Assembly (NCBI RefSeq): GCF_008123425.1
Contig: NZ_VSSS01000028.1
Coordinates: 1-64,000 of the forward strand
DNA from: Bradyrhizobium rifense
GTDB lineage: Bacteria; Pseudomonadota; Alphaproteobacteria; Rhizobiales; Xanthobacteraceae
Direction of reading: 5' to 3'
DNA: 64,000 nucleotides
Positions 17,735-26,211 of the stretch are shown one piece after another. The notes under the pieces were generated by a model. The model saw only the letters and a list, made by a program, of their open reading frames with translations. It did not search any database and was not told the origin of the DNA. Within the stretch, counting starts at the first letter, position 1, and each line of letters begins with the position of its first letter. Both the position numbers and the translations under genes were made by a program.

Positions 17735-18202
17735 ATGTCATTGCATCTGTTGTGGACGTCCGCGGACAGCCTGATTGCTGCCTTCGCGTTGTCCTTCATT
17801 CTGCCGGGGCGGCATGCGCTGCCGCTCGCGCTGATGTTCGGCCTGTGCGACGGGCTCGGCTCGGCACTTGGCCTCAGTCTGCCGCTCGCGGGTGGGCTTG
17901 CTGCGATGCTGCTGATGGCGTGTGGTGCGGCGCTTCTCGTCGGCCTGCCCATTGTGCAACGTCTGTTGACGGCGCCGGGCTGGCTCTACGTCCTGCCGCC
18001 GCTGCTGGCGATCGACAATGTCGTGTCGCACGTATCCGATGCGCCGGCCCTTGCGGCGCTATCGAGCGCGATCATGGCCGGGCTCGGCTTTGCCTCCGGC
18101 GCCGTCGTGTTGAGCTGGTGGCGCGCAGGCTTGCGCGATGCGCGACCATTGGCTGCGGCCTGCCTGATCGCGGCCGGAAGCCTGCTTGCCTGGGGAGCCT
18201 GA
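17735..18202 (+). CDS. Polytopic membrane protein of unknown function
   Basis: A 155-residue hydrophobic protein with about five membrane helices. SADSLIAAFALSFILPGRHALPLALMFGLCDGLGSALG and AIDNVVSH look like a two-half small transporter, faintly like the MntP family with its acidic membrane residues, but the match is too weak to name. GAGAGGA precedes the ATG at 17735, and the gene ends two bases before the beta-propeller gene, so it is the middle of the GH13 operon. It may move or sense whatever that operon acts on. Confidence 0.66.
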   Translation: MSLHLLWTSADSLIAAFALSFILPGRHALPLALMFGLCDGLGSALGLSLPLAGGLAAMLLMACGAALLVGLPIVQRLLTAPGWLYVLPPLLAIDNVVSHVSDAPALAALSSAIMAGLGFASGAVVLSWWRAGLRDARPLAAACLIAAGSLLAWGA

Positions 18203-18204
18203 CC

Positions 18205-20088
18205 ATGGCCGGCTCTGTCACCACCCGCAGTTATGACCTGGCCCGAACCGGCGCAAATAATGCCGAGACGGTGCTGACGGCGACCGCCGTCCGCACCAAA
18301 GGCATCGCAAAACTCTTCAGCATCGCTATCCCCGACGATCCCCGGCTCGAGGCGCAGCCGTTGGCTGTCGGCGGCGTGCACACACCTGATGGCAAGACCC
18401 GCGACCTGATTTTTCAGGCCACCATGGGCAATTGGGTCTACGCCTTCGATGCGGTAACCGGCGAAAAAATCTGGGCGACGAATCTTGGTCGTCCCATCGT
18501 CGGAACGCCGGCCATCGACGGTCACATGACCAATGTCGATTGGGGGATCCTCTCGACCCCCGTGATCGACGAGGGCACCGGCATTCTCTACGCCTGCGCC
18601 TGGATCAGCGATGATGGCAGCGTTGCCAGAGCCCAGCATTTTCTTGCAGGCTTGCGCATCAGCGACGGCTCCAAGGTGCACGACCTGCTCAATCTGGAGG
18701 GCGCGGTCTACACCCCGCCGGGTGGCTTGCCCGTGCAGAAATTCGTCTCGATCCAGCGCAAGCAACGCAGCGCGCTGACGCTGACGCGGAACCACGTGCT
18801 GGTTCCCTTCGGTACGGTCAGGGAGACCTCGGCGGCGGCGCGGGGTTGGCTGATCGCGGTCGACATCCATGCCTGGCATCTTGCGGCCGCATGGTGCTCC
18901 ACCGTGACCCACTCCGGTGGCGGGCTGTGGCAGAGCGGGGCCGGCCCCGCCATTGCTCCCGACGGGTCGATCTATGTCATCACCGGCAACGGATCGTTCT
19001 TGCCGCAGCAAGGTGATTTCGGCGAAAGCGTGGTGCGGCTGGCCTTGCACACCGGACCTCTCGCTCATTTCGAGGTGTTGTCGTGGTGGACGCCGTGGAC
19101 GGACGCCAACCGGGTCGGCGCCGCGGCCGCAGCGCCGCTCGACGACGACGATGCGCACGCGCTGCCGTCGAACGTCTCGCTGACCGCGGTGATCGGCCAT
19201 GCCAAGCGGATGGGAATGGCGCTCACGCCGCTTCATGCGCGCGAGATGGCGCATGTCGCGGTGACGTCGGGGCCCGACCCGATGGATGCGCAGATCGCGC
19301 CGGTCGTGGCGCATCATTTGGCGGCGATGAAGGAATCGGCGTGGAGCGACCAGGATTTTGGTTCGGGCGGACCGGTCTATGTCGCATCGGCCCACGCCGT
19401 GCTCGCGGCGGGCAAGGACGGCATTCTCTACACTGGCAATGCCGCGGCGCTCGGCGACACGCAACCGGGCGATCTTCAGGCCGGTCATTTCGCCGCCAAC
19501 TATGCCAAGCTCAAGATGCCGCCGATCCTCTACACGTTCTTCGATCCTACCGTGCCGCCGGCGCCGGCCTCGCCGACGGAGCTGAATCTGTATCCGGGCG
19601 GCGCGACGCGGCATCTGCATGGCACACCGCTGCTATTCTCGTCCACAACACATGGCGTGATGCACATCGTCGGCGGCGAGAACAGCGCGCTGCGGGCGTG
19701 GTCGATCGCGGCCGACGGGACCTCGATCTATCTCGCCGGATCCAACGAGATCGCCTCGCCGCAATCGCCGCGTCCATCAGGCGGCATGCCCGGCTGGAGC
19801 ATCACGCTCGCCGCCAACAACGGCACCGACGCCATCATCGTCGCAATGGTCCCCTACAAGGACAGCAACATGATGCTCAGCCCGGGCCGTTTCCTGGTCT
19901 ATGACGCCCAGAATTTCGCGACCAATCCGGATGGCTCGAAGCGGCTTCAGGTGATCTGGGACAGTGAGAACTGGGGCCCTGAGCACGCCTTCACGCATCC
20001 GAAGTTCAACCGTCCGATCGCCTGGAAGGGCCGCATCTATCGCCCGACCTATGACGGGCGCCTCGACGTTTATGGGCCGACCACTTAG
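18205..20088 (+). CDS. PQQ-type beta-propeller protein
   Basis: A 627-residue protein built of blades of the PQQ-dehydrogenase/quinoprotein-like type. Typical pieces are GNWVYAFDAVTGEKIWATNLG, GILSTPVIDEGTGILYACAW, GPAIAPDGSIYVITGNG and RIYRPTYDGRLDVYGP. It has no signal peptide and no recognisable PQQ-binding Trp-docking set, so it may be a binding or scaffold propeller rather than a dehydrogenase. The ATG at 18205 has GGGGAG upstream and follows the membrane protein by two bases. Linkage to a GH13 enzyme suggests a carbohydrate-related role. The enzymatic role is open. Confidence 0.78.
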   Translation: MAGSVTTRSYDLARTGANNAETVLTATAVRTKGIAKLFSIAIPDDPRLEAQPLAVGGVHTPDGKTRDLIFQATMGNWVYAFDAVTGEKIWATNLGRPIVGTPAIDGHMTNVDWGILSTPVIDEGTGILYACAWISDDGSVARAQHFLAGLRISDGSKVHDLLNLEGAVYTPPGGLPVQKFVSIQRKQRSALTLTRNHVLVPFGTVRETSAAARGWLIAVDIHAWHLAAAWCSTVTHSGGGLWQSGAGPAIAPDGSIYVITGNGSFLPQQGDFGESVVRLALHTGPLAHFEVLSWWTPWTDANRVGAAAAAPLDDDDAHALPSNVSLTAVIGHAKRMGMALTPLHAREMAHVAVTSGPDPMDAQIAPVVAHHLAAMKESAWSDQDFGSGGPVYVASAHAVLAAGKDGILYTGNAAALGDTQPGDLQAGHFAANYAKLKMPPILYTFFDPTVPPAPASPTELNLYPGGATRHLHGTPLLFSSTTHGVMHIVGGENSALRAWSIAADGTSIYLAGSNEIASPQSPRPSGGMPGWSITLAANNGTDAIIVAMVPYKDSNMMLSPGRFLVYDAQNFATNPDGSKRLQVIWDSENWGPEHAFTHPKFNRPIAWKGRIYRPTYDGRLDVYGPTT

Positions 20089-20185
20089 CCGCGGCGCTTC
20101 CCTTGTCTCCTTCCTTTTCATCTACTTTTGGTTGTTGTAATGTTCGACGGTATTTCTAAGAACTTGTCATGTTGTAGGGATTGCC

Positions 20186-21049
20186 ATGCTTGCACGCGTT
20201 TTCCCGCTTTTGATGTTTGCATCCGTCGCCTCGGCCGACATCTCTTTTGCAAGTGACAGTTGCCGGTTTCTGCCGGATAGCTTGGGCCCGTTGCAGGACG
20301 GCCAGCTTTTCGCATCCGGCAAGTCGGGCTGGCAGACGTTCGACACTCTGTCCGAATTGGTTGCGAGGTCGCCGCAGGAAGTCGAGTTCGCCTATGTGAT
20401 CGGGGCCAATGGCGCACCCGATCGTGCAGGCGTGTTCGTCGTCAAGACCAACCGGCCCGTCGCTTCAACCGATACCGAGCAATTGCGCAACAGGGTCAAA
20501 CTTGTGCGCCGCGATATCGTAAGCGATCCCGGTTGCGCGGCGGCCGGGCTCCCTAATTCAGAGACATCGATTTCGACCCAGTCGTTTCGCGACTACCATG
20601 ATTTTCCTCCACGCGCGACTGCGGCCCTGCGTCAGACCACGGAAGGTGGCGTCACCGAATTTGACGCGGTCAGGGCGTTTCACTTCGAGTACCGTTCCGC
20701 ACGCAAACGGAAATGTGTGCGAACCGACAATGACGAGTACGACGACTTCCCGACCAACACGAATAGCAACCGGGCGCAGTTTTCCTTCGACAAGACCGTC
20801 GTGGCCAGCGGAGCCTATACCGTGTTCCGGCTATTCTGGGTGCCAGCATCGCCATTCGACGGCACTGCGGAACATCGTGTGCTCGTCAGGAAATATGCGA
20901 CCCAGGGCGGCTTGGCCTGCGTCCGCTTCTCGGTGCCACTGCGGTCGACCGATTATTCGTTCCGGATCAATGATCTGGAAGCGCGGGTCTCGGAATCGTC
21001 AAACCGCCGCAAAGACGAGCTAGATCGAACATGGCCGCCTGGACGATGA
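20186..21049 (+). CDS. Secreted hypothetical protein
   Basis: A 287-residue protein with a short signal peptide (cleavage near ASVASA/DI). The mature part begins SFASDSCRFLPDSLGP and is mostly polar, with a likely disulfide near the N-terminus and a beta-rich C-terminal half. No family is recognised. GTAGGGA lies ahead of the ATG at 20186. It is 97 bases after the propeller gene on the same strand and could belong to the same transcript. Confidence 0.62.
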   Translation: MLARVFPLLMFASVASADISFASDSCRFLPDSLGPLQDGQLFASGKSGWQTFDTLSELVARSPQEVEFAYVIGANGAPDRAGVFVVKTNRPVASTDTEQLRNRVKLVRRDIVSDPGCAAAGLPNSETSISTQSFRDYHDFPPRATAALRQTTEGGVTEFDAVRAFHFEYRSARKRKCVRTDNDEYDDFPTNTNSNRAQFSFDKTVVASGAYTVFRLFWVPASPFDGTAEHRVLVRKYATQGGLACVRFSVPLRSTDYSFRINDLEARVSESSNRRKDELDRTWPPGR

Positions 21050-21141
21050 CATGATTAACGTGACATTATCCTGCCGTCGCCATGATCATCGAGACTTCAG
21101 GCTTGGAAAGGCAGCAGGCTTGGAAGGAGCGGGTTTGGAAT

Positions 21142-21717
21142 ATGAGTGACGCCCTGATCCCTTCGGTGCAGGAACGCCGCAGCCCGGTGCTTGGTGGCGG
21201 CTCCGTCGCGGGCTTTGTCGCATCTCTCGCGGCGGGATGTGTTCTGTTCGTCGTCGATCGCAAGCTGACATGGGGCGTGGAAGAGCCCTTGCTGACTCCC
21301 TGGCTGCTCTGGTTTGCCGTCGTCCCACTCGGCGCATACGTCGCTCTCGCACTTGCTCTGCCGTCATCCCCGTACCATCGCAATCTGCCTATGGCCCGGT
21401 ACGGCCGACTTTCCTCCGTCTGGATCGCGTCTCTGGTTCTCTATGCCGTGGCACAGATGGCGACACTGTCGCGCTGGATCGACGATCCGATCTACGAGTC
21501 ATTCGGCCTGAACCTGACCGCATACGCTTTGCTGACGGCTATCTACGTCACGGCGTCGTTCGCGGCCGTCTGGGCGATCGAAGCCGTTCGGCGGAGAGAT
21601 CAAGAGAGTGACCAAGAAGGGGATTCCCGCGAGGTGGCGCGGCGCATGGAGATCGTCGTCGGCGCAACGATGTGCGTGCCGATGTTCCTGCTCTTCGTAT
21701 TGTATCTCCCGGTCTAA
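21142..21717 (+). CDS. Hypothetical four-helix membrane protein
   Basis: A 191-residue protein with four evident membrane segments (GFVASLAAGCVLFVV, WLLWFAVVPLGAYVALALAL, WIASLVLYAVAQMA and the final MCVPMFLLFVLYLPV) and a charged loop (RRRDQESDQEGDSRE) before the last one. The ATG at 21142 has AAGGAG 12 bases ahead; an in-frame ATG at 21082 would add 20 residues and lacks a ribosome site, so the start is uncertain. Its stop overlaps the stop of the patatin gene on the other strand by three bases. Confidence 0.6.
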   Translation: MSDALIPSVQERRSPVLGGGSVAGFVASLAAGCVLFVVDRKLTWGVEEPLLTPWLLWFAVVPLGAYVALALALPSSPYHRNLPMARYGRLSSVWIASLVLYAVAQMATLSRWIDDPIYESFGLNLTAYALLTAIYVTASFAAVWAIEAVRRRDQESDQEGDSREVARRMEIVVGATMCVPMFLLFVLYLPV

Positions 21718-24392
21718 GGCCGGCTGCCACGAACTCGGGTCATTCTACGGTTGAGTCTGGCCCAGAGTCGTGAAGGGTCTTGACCGCCTGGCGGCTGTGG
21801 TCGCGGCCTGTTTCGATACGCGGCGAGAACTGCATTTGTATCGATGGGGTTGGACCCGAGATTGAGTTCGCCGATCGCCTTGTCCATGTTCGCGAAGCCG
21901 ACGATGCGGTAGGCCTCGACCTGCTCGGGCACGAAGAACTGATCGGTGGTCGGCTGGTGCGGGAAATCCGCGTGCTGTGCGCGATATCCCAGGGCATCGA
22001 ACCCTAGTCCCTGGACCAGCGAAAGCTTCACATAGACCAGAACGCCGCGGCTGCCGTCATCATAGGTGATCTCGGCGACGAAATACGGGCGGGTGACGAA
22101 ACTCACCCCCTCCGGATAACCCTTGCCCTTCTCCGGAATGAGATCGTCCAAAACCCCGTCGAGGTCGATCTTGGCCTTGAAATCCTCGCGAATGCGTTGC
22201 GCGACAGAATAGAGCGCCGGCAGCGCCATGTTGGGGTCTTCCTCACCGTCAATCGCGATGATGACCGCACATTTCCTGCGCGCCAGCTCGTAGATGCCGG
22301 AATTGTCGAAGTGACCTCCATCGGTGAGCTCGACGAAACTGCTGTCGGATCGGTAGCCTGACCGGGTCAGGCCGTAGCGAAAGCCGGGCGACCAATGGTT
22401 GGGCTCGCGTTTCAGACGGCTGGCGCCATGATCATCAGGACGCGTTGCCCACATGCCGAGCCGAAGATTGAGCAGCACCAGGACGATCGAGACCAGCCGG
22501 TCACGTGTGACGCCGGCGCCGACATAGGCAGCGTTGGCATTGATGGCCGCGCCCGAGGCCGCCATCGCGGAGGGCACCGACACCGGACCGTTCTTGGCGA
22601 TGTAGCTGCTTGTTCGCTCCCATCCCGTCGCGGACGAGCCGACAAACAGTGGGCTCACGATGAAATTGTCGCCGCCCCGCCACGACAGCAGACGGTCGGG
22701 GTCATTCATCATAATGACGTTGGTGTTGACGATGGGGTAGGGAATGTCGCGCAGCGGCGCGCCCGCGGCGCGTGGTGGCGGCCACAAATCGGCCATCGAA
22801 AGCCGGTCGGCGGTGGGGGAAAAGTCGATGACGTTGCGCCGGACCGCCTCGTCCGAGGGCATGAAAGCTTCCATCAGCCGGTCGCGATAGAAGCGATGCA
22901 GTCCGACATAGTTGATGTTCGTGAATGATGCCATCACAAGCGCGACGAAAACCCATGCCGTGATGCCTGCGCGGATCAGATTGGATGCAAGCTGGTTGTC
23001 GCCTGAACCGAGCAGGAATTCCGGAGCGAACCAGAACTGCGCGATGCTGTAGGCCACGACCGCGATGGAGTAGATGAAGACCGCCGAGGCGACCATCAGG
23101 ATCCATCTGCTGAGATCGGTCGGCGCGCTCTGTGCTGACTGAGCCTGGTGACCGAATACACCTGCATACAGACCGCTCGCGAGTGAAGCGACCGTCGCTG
23201 CGGCCTTTGCAGCGAAGCCTGCCTTGTTGATCAGCAGATAGGGAATGACCGGAACAGTGCCGAGCGCGATCAGGATCGTGATCCATGGTAGCGACCATCC
23301 GGCCGTGATCTCGAACCTGCGTCGCCAGTTGTAGTTCGCAGAGACTGTCCGGTTTGACTTCTGAAGCCGATAGAGAACGCCCGCCAGGTAAGCAAAGACG
23401 AGGAACAGTATCGCGACGGCAAAAGAGATGGGATCCAGAACTGGTTCACCCGTGATCCAGAACCAGACGGTCAGCCTCAGGAAGATCAGGCCGCACAGCA
23501 GCGAAACGGCGCCGCAAAGCAGGCGCAGCCGGGGGTTCGGAGCCACGTCCTGCTTCGGAGATATCCGCGTATCCACCGAGAACCCGATCGCCCAGAGCGC
23601 GAAGCGGGCGATCCACAGCAGCGCGGCCACCAGGCATATCTCGAAAAAAAGATCGAGTTTCCAGAAGCATTCCGGTTGCATGGCTTTGGCAGCGAGGCTG
23701 GTCGCCGCCGTGCAGATCTGGGCTCCACCTGGAATATGCGCTGCCGAAGCCGCCGCCGAAGCCGTCTCGGCCGCGCCCTTGCATATCGCCAGCGCATCGC
23801 CTTCGCAGTCGTTCCGCCACCGCGAGGCCATCACGAGTGCCAGCAGATTGGGAAGCTTGTCGATGTATGGAATCTTTTCGAGCAGCCGGAACAGCAGCAT
23901 CATGAAGACATAGGCTAGCGCGCCGATCGGCAGCCAGACGGAGAGGTTCAGAAACAGGGTGCGAGTGACCACGGCGCTCAGTGACCAGATCGACAGATGT
24001 TCGTCCGGGATGAGGTATTGTCCGTGTGAGCGGAGATAGGCGAGCCGCTTGTCCTTGGTCTCGTTGCCGCTGCGATAATCGCGGGTGGCGCCGAAGGGAA
24101 AGCCCGCTTGCGACGACCCGGTGGTGGTATCGGTTCGCCAGAGCCATTGCAGCGCGGCCGCGACATAGCCGCCGCCGGATACGCTCGACATGTAGTCGAA
24201 GCTCGGCATGACGTTTTTGGCGGCGAGCGCCTGAAGCGCGCCGAGACAGAAGATCGCCGACCTGATGCCGCCGCCGGAGAGTGCGAGCCCATACCAATCG
24301 GTTCGCCCATCCCGCGCACGGTTGCTCGCGATGAAGGTCTTTTCCTCCGTGAGGAGCTGTTCGGCCTGATCCTTTTCAAAGTAGTCGGTCAT
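21714..24392 (-). CDS. Patatin-like phospholipase with about seven membrane segments
   Basis: An 892-residue patatin-family serine hydrolase, expected to cleave acyl chains from phospholipids. The oxyanion loop GGGIRS is at residues 40-45 and the nucleophile is Ser72 in SSVSGGGY (first Gly of GxSxG replaced by Ser, as in several relatives). The dyad Asp is Asp691 in DGGHFDNSG. Between the two halves lie about 450 residues with roughly seven hydrophobic helices, so the catalytic fold is split by a membrane module. The ATG at 24392 has a G-rich ribosome site. It is last in a three-gene set. Target membrane unknown. Confidence 0.86.
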   Translation of the reverse strand: MTDYFEKDQAEQLLTEEKTFIASNRARDGRTDWYGLALSGGGIRSAIFCLGALQALAAKNVMPSFDYMSSVSGGGYVAAALQWLWRTDTTTGSSQAGFPFGATRDYRSGNETKDKRLAYLRSHGQYLIPDEHLSIWSLSAVVTRTLFLNLSVWLPIGALAYVFMMLLFRLLEKIPYIDKLPNLLALVMASRWRNDCEGDALAICKGAAETASAAASAAHIPGGAQICTAATSLAAKAMQPECFWKLDLFFEICLVAALLWIARFALWAIGFSVDTRISPKQDVAPNPRLRLLCGAVSLLCGLIFLRLTVWFWITGEPVLDPISFAVAILFLVFAYLAGVLYRLQKSNRTVSANYNWRRRFEITAGWSLPWITILIALGTVPVIPYLLINKAGFAAKAAATVASLASGLYAGVFGHQAQSAQSAPTDLSRWILMVASAVFIYSIAVVAYSIAQFWFAPEFLLGSGDNQLASNLIRAGITAWVFVALVMASFTNINYVGLHRFYRDRLMEAFMPSDEAVRRNVIDFSPTADRLSMADLWPPPRAAGAPLRDIPYPIVNTNVIMMNDPDRLLSWRGGDNFIVSPLFVGSSATGWERTSSYIAKNGPVSVPSAMAASGAAINANAAYVGAGVTRDRLVSIVLVLLNLRLGMWATRPDDHGASRLKREPNHWSPGFRYGLTRSGYRSDSSFVELTDGGHFDNSGIYELARRKCAVIIAIDGEEDPNMALPALYSVAQRIREDFKAKIDLDGVLDDLIPEKGKGYPEGVSFVTRPYFVAEITYDDGSRGVLVYVKLSLVQGLGFDALGYRAQHADFPHQPTTDQFFVPEQVEAYRIVGFANMDKAIGELNLGSNPIDTNAVLAAYRNRPRPQPPGGQDPSRLWARLNRRMTRVRGSRP

Positions 24393-24430
24393 GCCCCCAT
24401 CCCCTTGATGCCGGTTCGACTTTCCGCGGG

Positions 24431-25834
24431 CTATTTCGGCGGCAGCGACAAAGGGACGTTGCCCTGGTTCCATTTCTCGACCTTGCCGAGGATGCCCCAG
24501 AGCGTCATGGCTATGAATATCGGCACACCGATCTGCGGAACGAGCGCCAGTCCGCCAGCACTGGCTCCTCCCAGACCGGCTGCCATGCCTGCGCCACCGA
24601 ACAGGCCCGAGGAGCCGATGATCGGCGCAAGCCATGAAGCCAGCGAACCGAAGATTCCGAGCGCAGTCTTCTTGCCATTGAGGAGCTCACCGATGGTCTG
24701 CCCTAGTGCGCCGTTCACTTGGCCGAGCTGCGGAATCTGCTTGCTGAGCGCCGGCACGATGATCTTTGCGATCAGGTCGATGATCTGTGCGCTCGGATCG
24801 GCAGCAGGGGTCGGGGCGGGCGTCGGGGACGCCGGGCCGGGCGCTGCATTCTGTCCCTGGAGAAATTTGAACAGCTGCTGAAGAATGGCGCTGACGTCGT
24901 CGGCTGGAAGCGGCATCTTGATGGCTCCGTCCTTCACGATTTTCTGCAGCAATACGAGAATTGGCAGCGCGGCCTCTGGGTTCGCTTGCGGGCCTTGCAC
25001 GGCACCCACGAATTCCCAATCGACGACGCCTTTGCCCGGGACGCCGATCGCGCGCGCGGCGCCCGGCGTGAGATCGATACCGGCACCGTTGGTCCGTCGT
25101 CCCGTCAGGTCCGTTCCGGACTCGGCCTGCGGCCTTGCGCCCTTCTCCCAATAGGGATCGCGGATGTTCCAGGGTCCGACATCGACGATGTTGCAGACCA
25201 CGGATTTGCCGTTCGCCCTGTTGGTGACCCGGACCTGGGGACGCGGTCCGGAGAAGCGAGATGGCAGGGCGACGCCAAGCTCCACGTCGTCGATTCGGTG
25301 GCCGTCATAGGCGCTCTTCTCGTCCCGGTCAGCGCTGCCGCCGAAGACCGTCGCCGTGATGTTGATGCAATGGCTCGTGCTACCGGCCGCAGCCTCGGGA
25401 AAGATCTTGGCTCGCCGCATGAGGTTGGGATCGATCTGCCAGGCCGACGTGTCGTCATACAGGCTCGGCGTATCCATGACGGAAACATGAACATGATGCT
25501 CGTGAGCGTTGGCGCCGTTGTAGGGTCGCCATTGCCAGGGCGAGACGACGCTCGAGGCGATCCGGCGGTTGGAGATGATGTACTTGATGCGCTTGTCCTG
25601 CGACTGGCGGAGCGTTTCTGCAAGGTCGCCCGCGTCGACGCCATGAGCCGGATCATGGCTGATGTCCATCGCGGTCACCACGCCGTTGGCGTCGGGGTTG
25701 TGGTCGGATTTGCGCGTCTGGTGGGATTGATCGCCGAGCATCCCGTCGCTCGATTTGTCGCGCCCGGGCGCCATGTCGTTGACCTGCTTGAGCAGGACTT
25801 CAAGGCTCCTGGCCGGCCTCCAATCGATGCTCAT
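24431..25834 (-). CDS. LAS-peptidase-like plus RlpA-like double-psi barrel protein
   Basis: A 467-residue protein of two envelope domains. Residues 1-118 look like a phage-endolysin or M15-type LAS metallopeptidase: His45 in SDHNPDANG, Asp57 in AMDISHD, and a HEHHVHV block near residue 112 would hold zinc. Residues about 150-285 fit an RlpA/expansin-like double-psi beta barrel (VRVTNRANGKSVVCNIVDVGPW, GAGIDLTPGAARAIG). A Pro-rich linker and a Gly/Ala-rich hydrophobic end follow. There is no signal peptide. It lies 38 bases before the patatin gene on the same strand, so they are co-transcribed. Peptidoglycan cleavage is predicted, not shown. Confidence 0.72.
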   Translation of the reverse strand: MSIDWRPARSLEVLLKQVNDMAPGRDKSSDGMLGDQSHQTRKSDHNPDANGVVTAMDISHDPAHGVDAGDLAETLRQSQDKRIKYIISNRRIASSVVSPWQWRPYNGANAHEHHVHVSVMDTPSLYDDTSAWQIDPNLMRRAKIFPEAAAGSTSHCINITATVFGGSADRDEKSAYDGHRIDDVELGVALPSRFSGPRPQVRVTNRANGKSVVCNIVDVGPWNIRDPYWEKGARPQAESGTDLTGRRTNGAGIDLTPGAARAIGVPGKGVVDWEFVGAVQGPQANPEAALPILVLLQKIVKDGAIKMPLPADDVSAILQQLFKFLQGQNAAPGPASPTPAPTPAADPSAQIIDLIAKIIVPALSKQIPQLGQVNGALGQTIGELLNGKKTALGIFGSLASWLAPIIGSSGLFGGAGMAAGLGGASAGGLALVPQIGVPIFIAMTLWGILGKVEKWNQGNVPLSLPPK

Positions 25835-26211
25835 TCGCGCGCTCCAAATATTTTAAAGTGAGCACAGCTGGTCCGCGATCAGGGTCGACATGCCGGAGCC
25901 TGACCGGGTCGATAAAAAAATCTGCGATTGCCACGAAAGACGATCTTCGGGTGGCAACGCCCATGCGTCCAGTGTCCTTAAATTGCCTTGCAATCTTTCG
26001 TTGTGCAAGATGCTATGTCACGAAATATCGAATTTGCACGCCGGTCTGCGACAAAGCAGCGCAAGCCGGGATCGTGTCATCGTCGTCCCCAAAAGGGGAC
26101 ACGCGCCGGGTGGCTGGCTTCCCCAGCCCAGGATCGCGGCGGCCGCGCATTCGGCGTTCAGGATCGTCGGCGTCTGGCTTAGCCGCGGCGCTGCGGGCGC
26201 GACACCCATAA
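25835..26211. other. Intergenic stretch, possible promoter of the LAS/patatin pair
   Basis: No gene is supported here. The part next to the LAS-like gene is unusually AT-rich (AATATTTTAAAG near 25847-25858) and contains an A-run at about 25914-25920, consistent with a promoter reading left. The length of the gap suggests that this pair has its own promoter besides any read-through from the DUF2235 gene. Confidence 0.4.

Noticed and set aside
17986..19620. A 544-residue minus-strand open frame
   Set aside because: Opposite the propeller gene, which has recognisable blades; no coding signal of its own.
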